32,158 nucleotides of DNA from CAZMXI01 sp964570205 (GTDB taxonomy: Bacteria > Planctomycetota > Phycisphaerae > Tepidisphaerales > Tepidisphaeraceae), in assembly GCA_964570205.1 (NCBI GenBank), contig CAZMXI010000034.1, positions 1 to 32,158 on the forward strand. Reading direction: 5' to 3'. The translations under genes were made by a program, and so were the position numbers. Below the pieces are notes generated by a model that saw only the letters and a program-made list of their open reading frames with translations, had not been told where the DNA came from and did no database searches. Positions 32,136-32,158 of the stretch are shown here, piece by piece; position 1 is the stretch's first letter, and each line of letters starts with the position of its first letter.

Positions 32136-32158
32136 GAGTGCGGGTGCCTTACGCACTC
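32136..32158. other. Inverted repeat at the right edge of the window
   Basis: A perfect 7-bp inverted repeat (GAGTGCG/CGCACTC) with a 9-nt loop ends exactly at the last base. It may be a terminator stem continuing outside the window or chance; what follows is not visible. Confidence 0.35.

Noticed and set aside
1..32158. tRNA or rRNA genes
   Set aside because: I looked through the intergenic stretches for a T-arm GTTCRANNC with a matching acceptor stem and for rRNA signatures and found none; small RNA genes cannot be excluded by eye.

Overview
The window (about 32 kb, GC-rich, consistently strong G/C codon-third-position bias) looks like a chromosomal segment of a member of the Planctomycetota, probably close to Phycisphaerae or a related uncultured lineage. 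The basis is the gene mix rather than any marker gene: a prepilin-like protein with an H-X9-DG motif, paired PQQ-like beta-propellers with a WRGD-G-R-P entry signature, secreted Gfo/Idh-type oxidoreductase, DUF4832 protein, and large secreted fused glycosidases. No rRNA, tRNA, CRISPR array or intact insertion sequence was found.

Layout. (1) 197-9675, minus strand: a tight four-gene operon read as Tat-exported GH51-type arabinofuranosidase, then two PQQ-like propeller proteins, then a 1468-residue fusion of a GH127 beta-L-arabinofuranosidase with a GH51-type alpha-L-arabinofuranosidase. It is probably an exported arabinan/arabinose-glycan unit. A strong rightward terminator lies at the left edge. 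(2) 9784-11460: a decayed accessory stretch with one unrecognised ORF, a truncated TPR gene, a possible integrase scrap, and a striking dispersed repeat RAGTTGAY. (3) 11466-14042, minus: cobalamin-type radical SAM protein, winged-helix regulator and six-helix membrane protein behind a promoter overlapped by an inverted repeat. (4) 14381-16399, plus: M20 amidohydrolase and prepilin-like protein, facing metK (16508-17734, minus) across a hairpin. (5) 17975-22306, plus: DUF3891 protein (probably leaderless), DUF151 nuclease, PII protein, ammonium transporter, and a degenerate Fic-like protein preceded by a 13-bp hairpin. (6) 22397-27668, plus: homocysteine methyltransferase, a YdiJ-type FAD/Fe-S dehydrogenase, and a tRNA-dihydrouridine synthase. 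(7) 27661-31889, minus: a four-gene operon of Gfo/Idh oxidoreductase, DUF4832 glycosidase-like protein, NagB and a secreted unknown protein.

How the parts work together. The left and right operons look like carbohydrate-acquisition modules (arabinose-containing glycans; amino sugar or related glycan). MetK and the homocysteine methyltransferase both serve the methionine/SAM cycle but are not co-transcribed. The PII and Amt genes form a nitrogen-sensing pair. The most unusual points are the dual-specificity arabinofuranosidase with intact catalytic residues for both families, the PII protein that lacks Tyr51 in its T-loop next to a catalytically degenerate Fic fold, the self-overlapping operator of the regulator operon, the leaderless DUF3891 gene, and the RAGTTGAY repeat field in the decayed zone. 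All functional statements are from reading the sequence and family knowledge; no database search was run.
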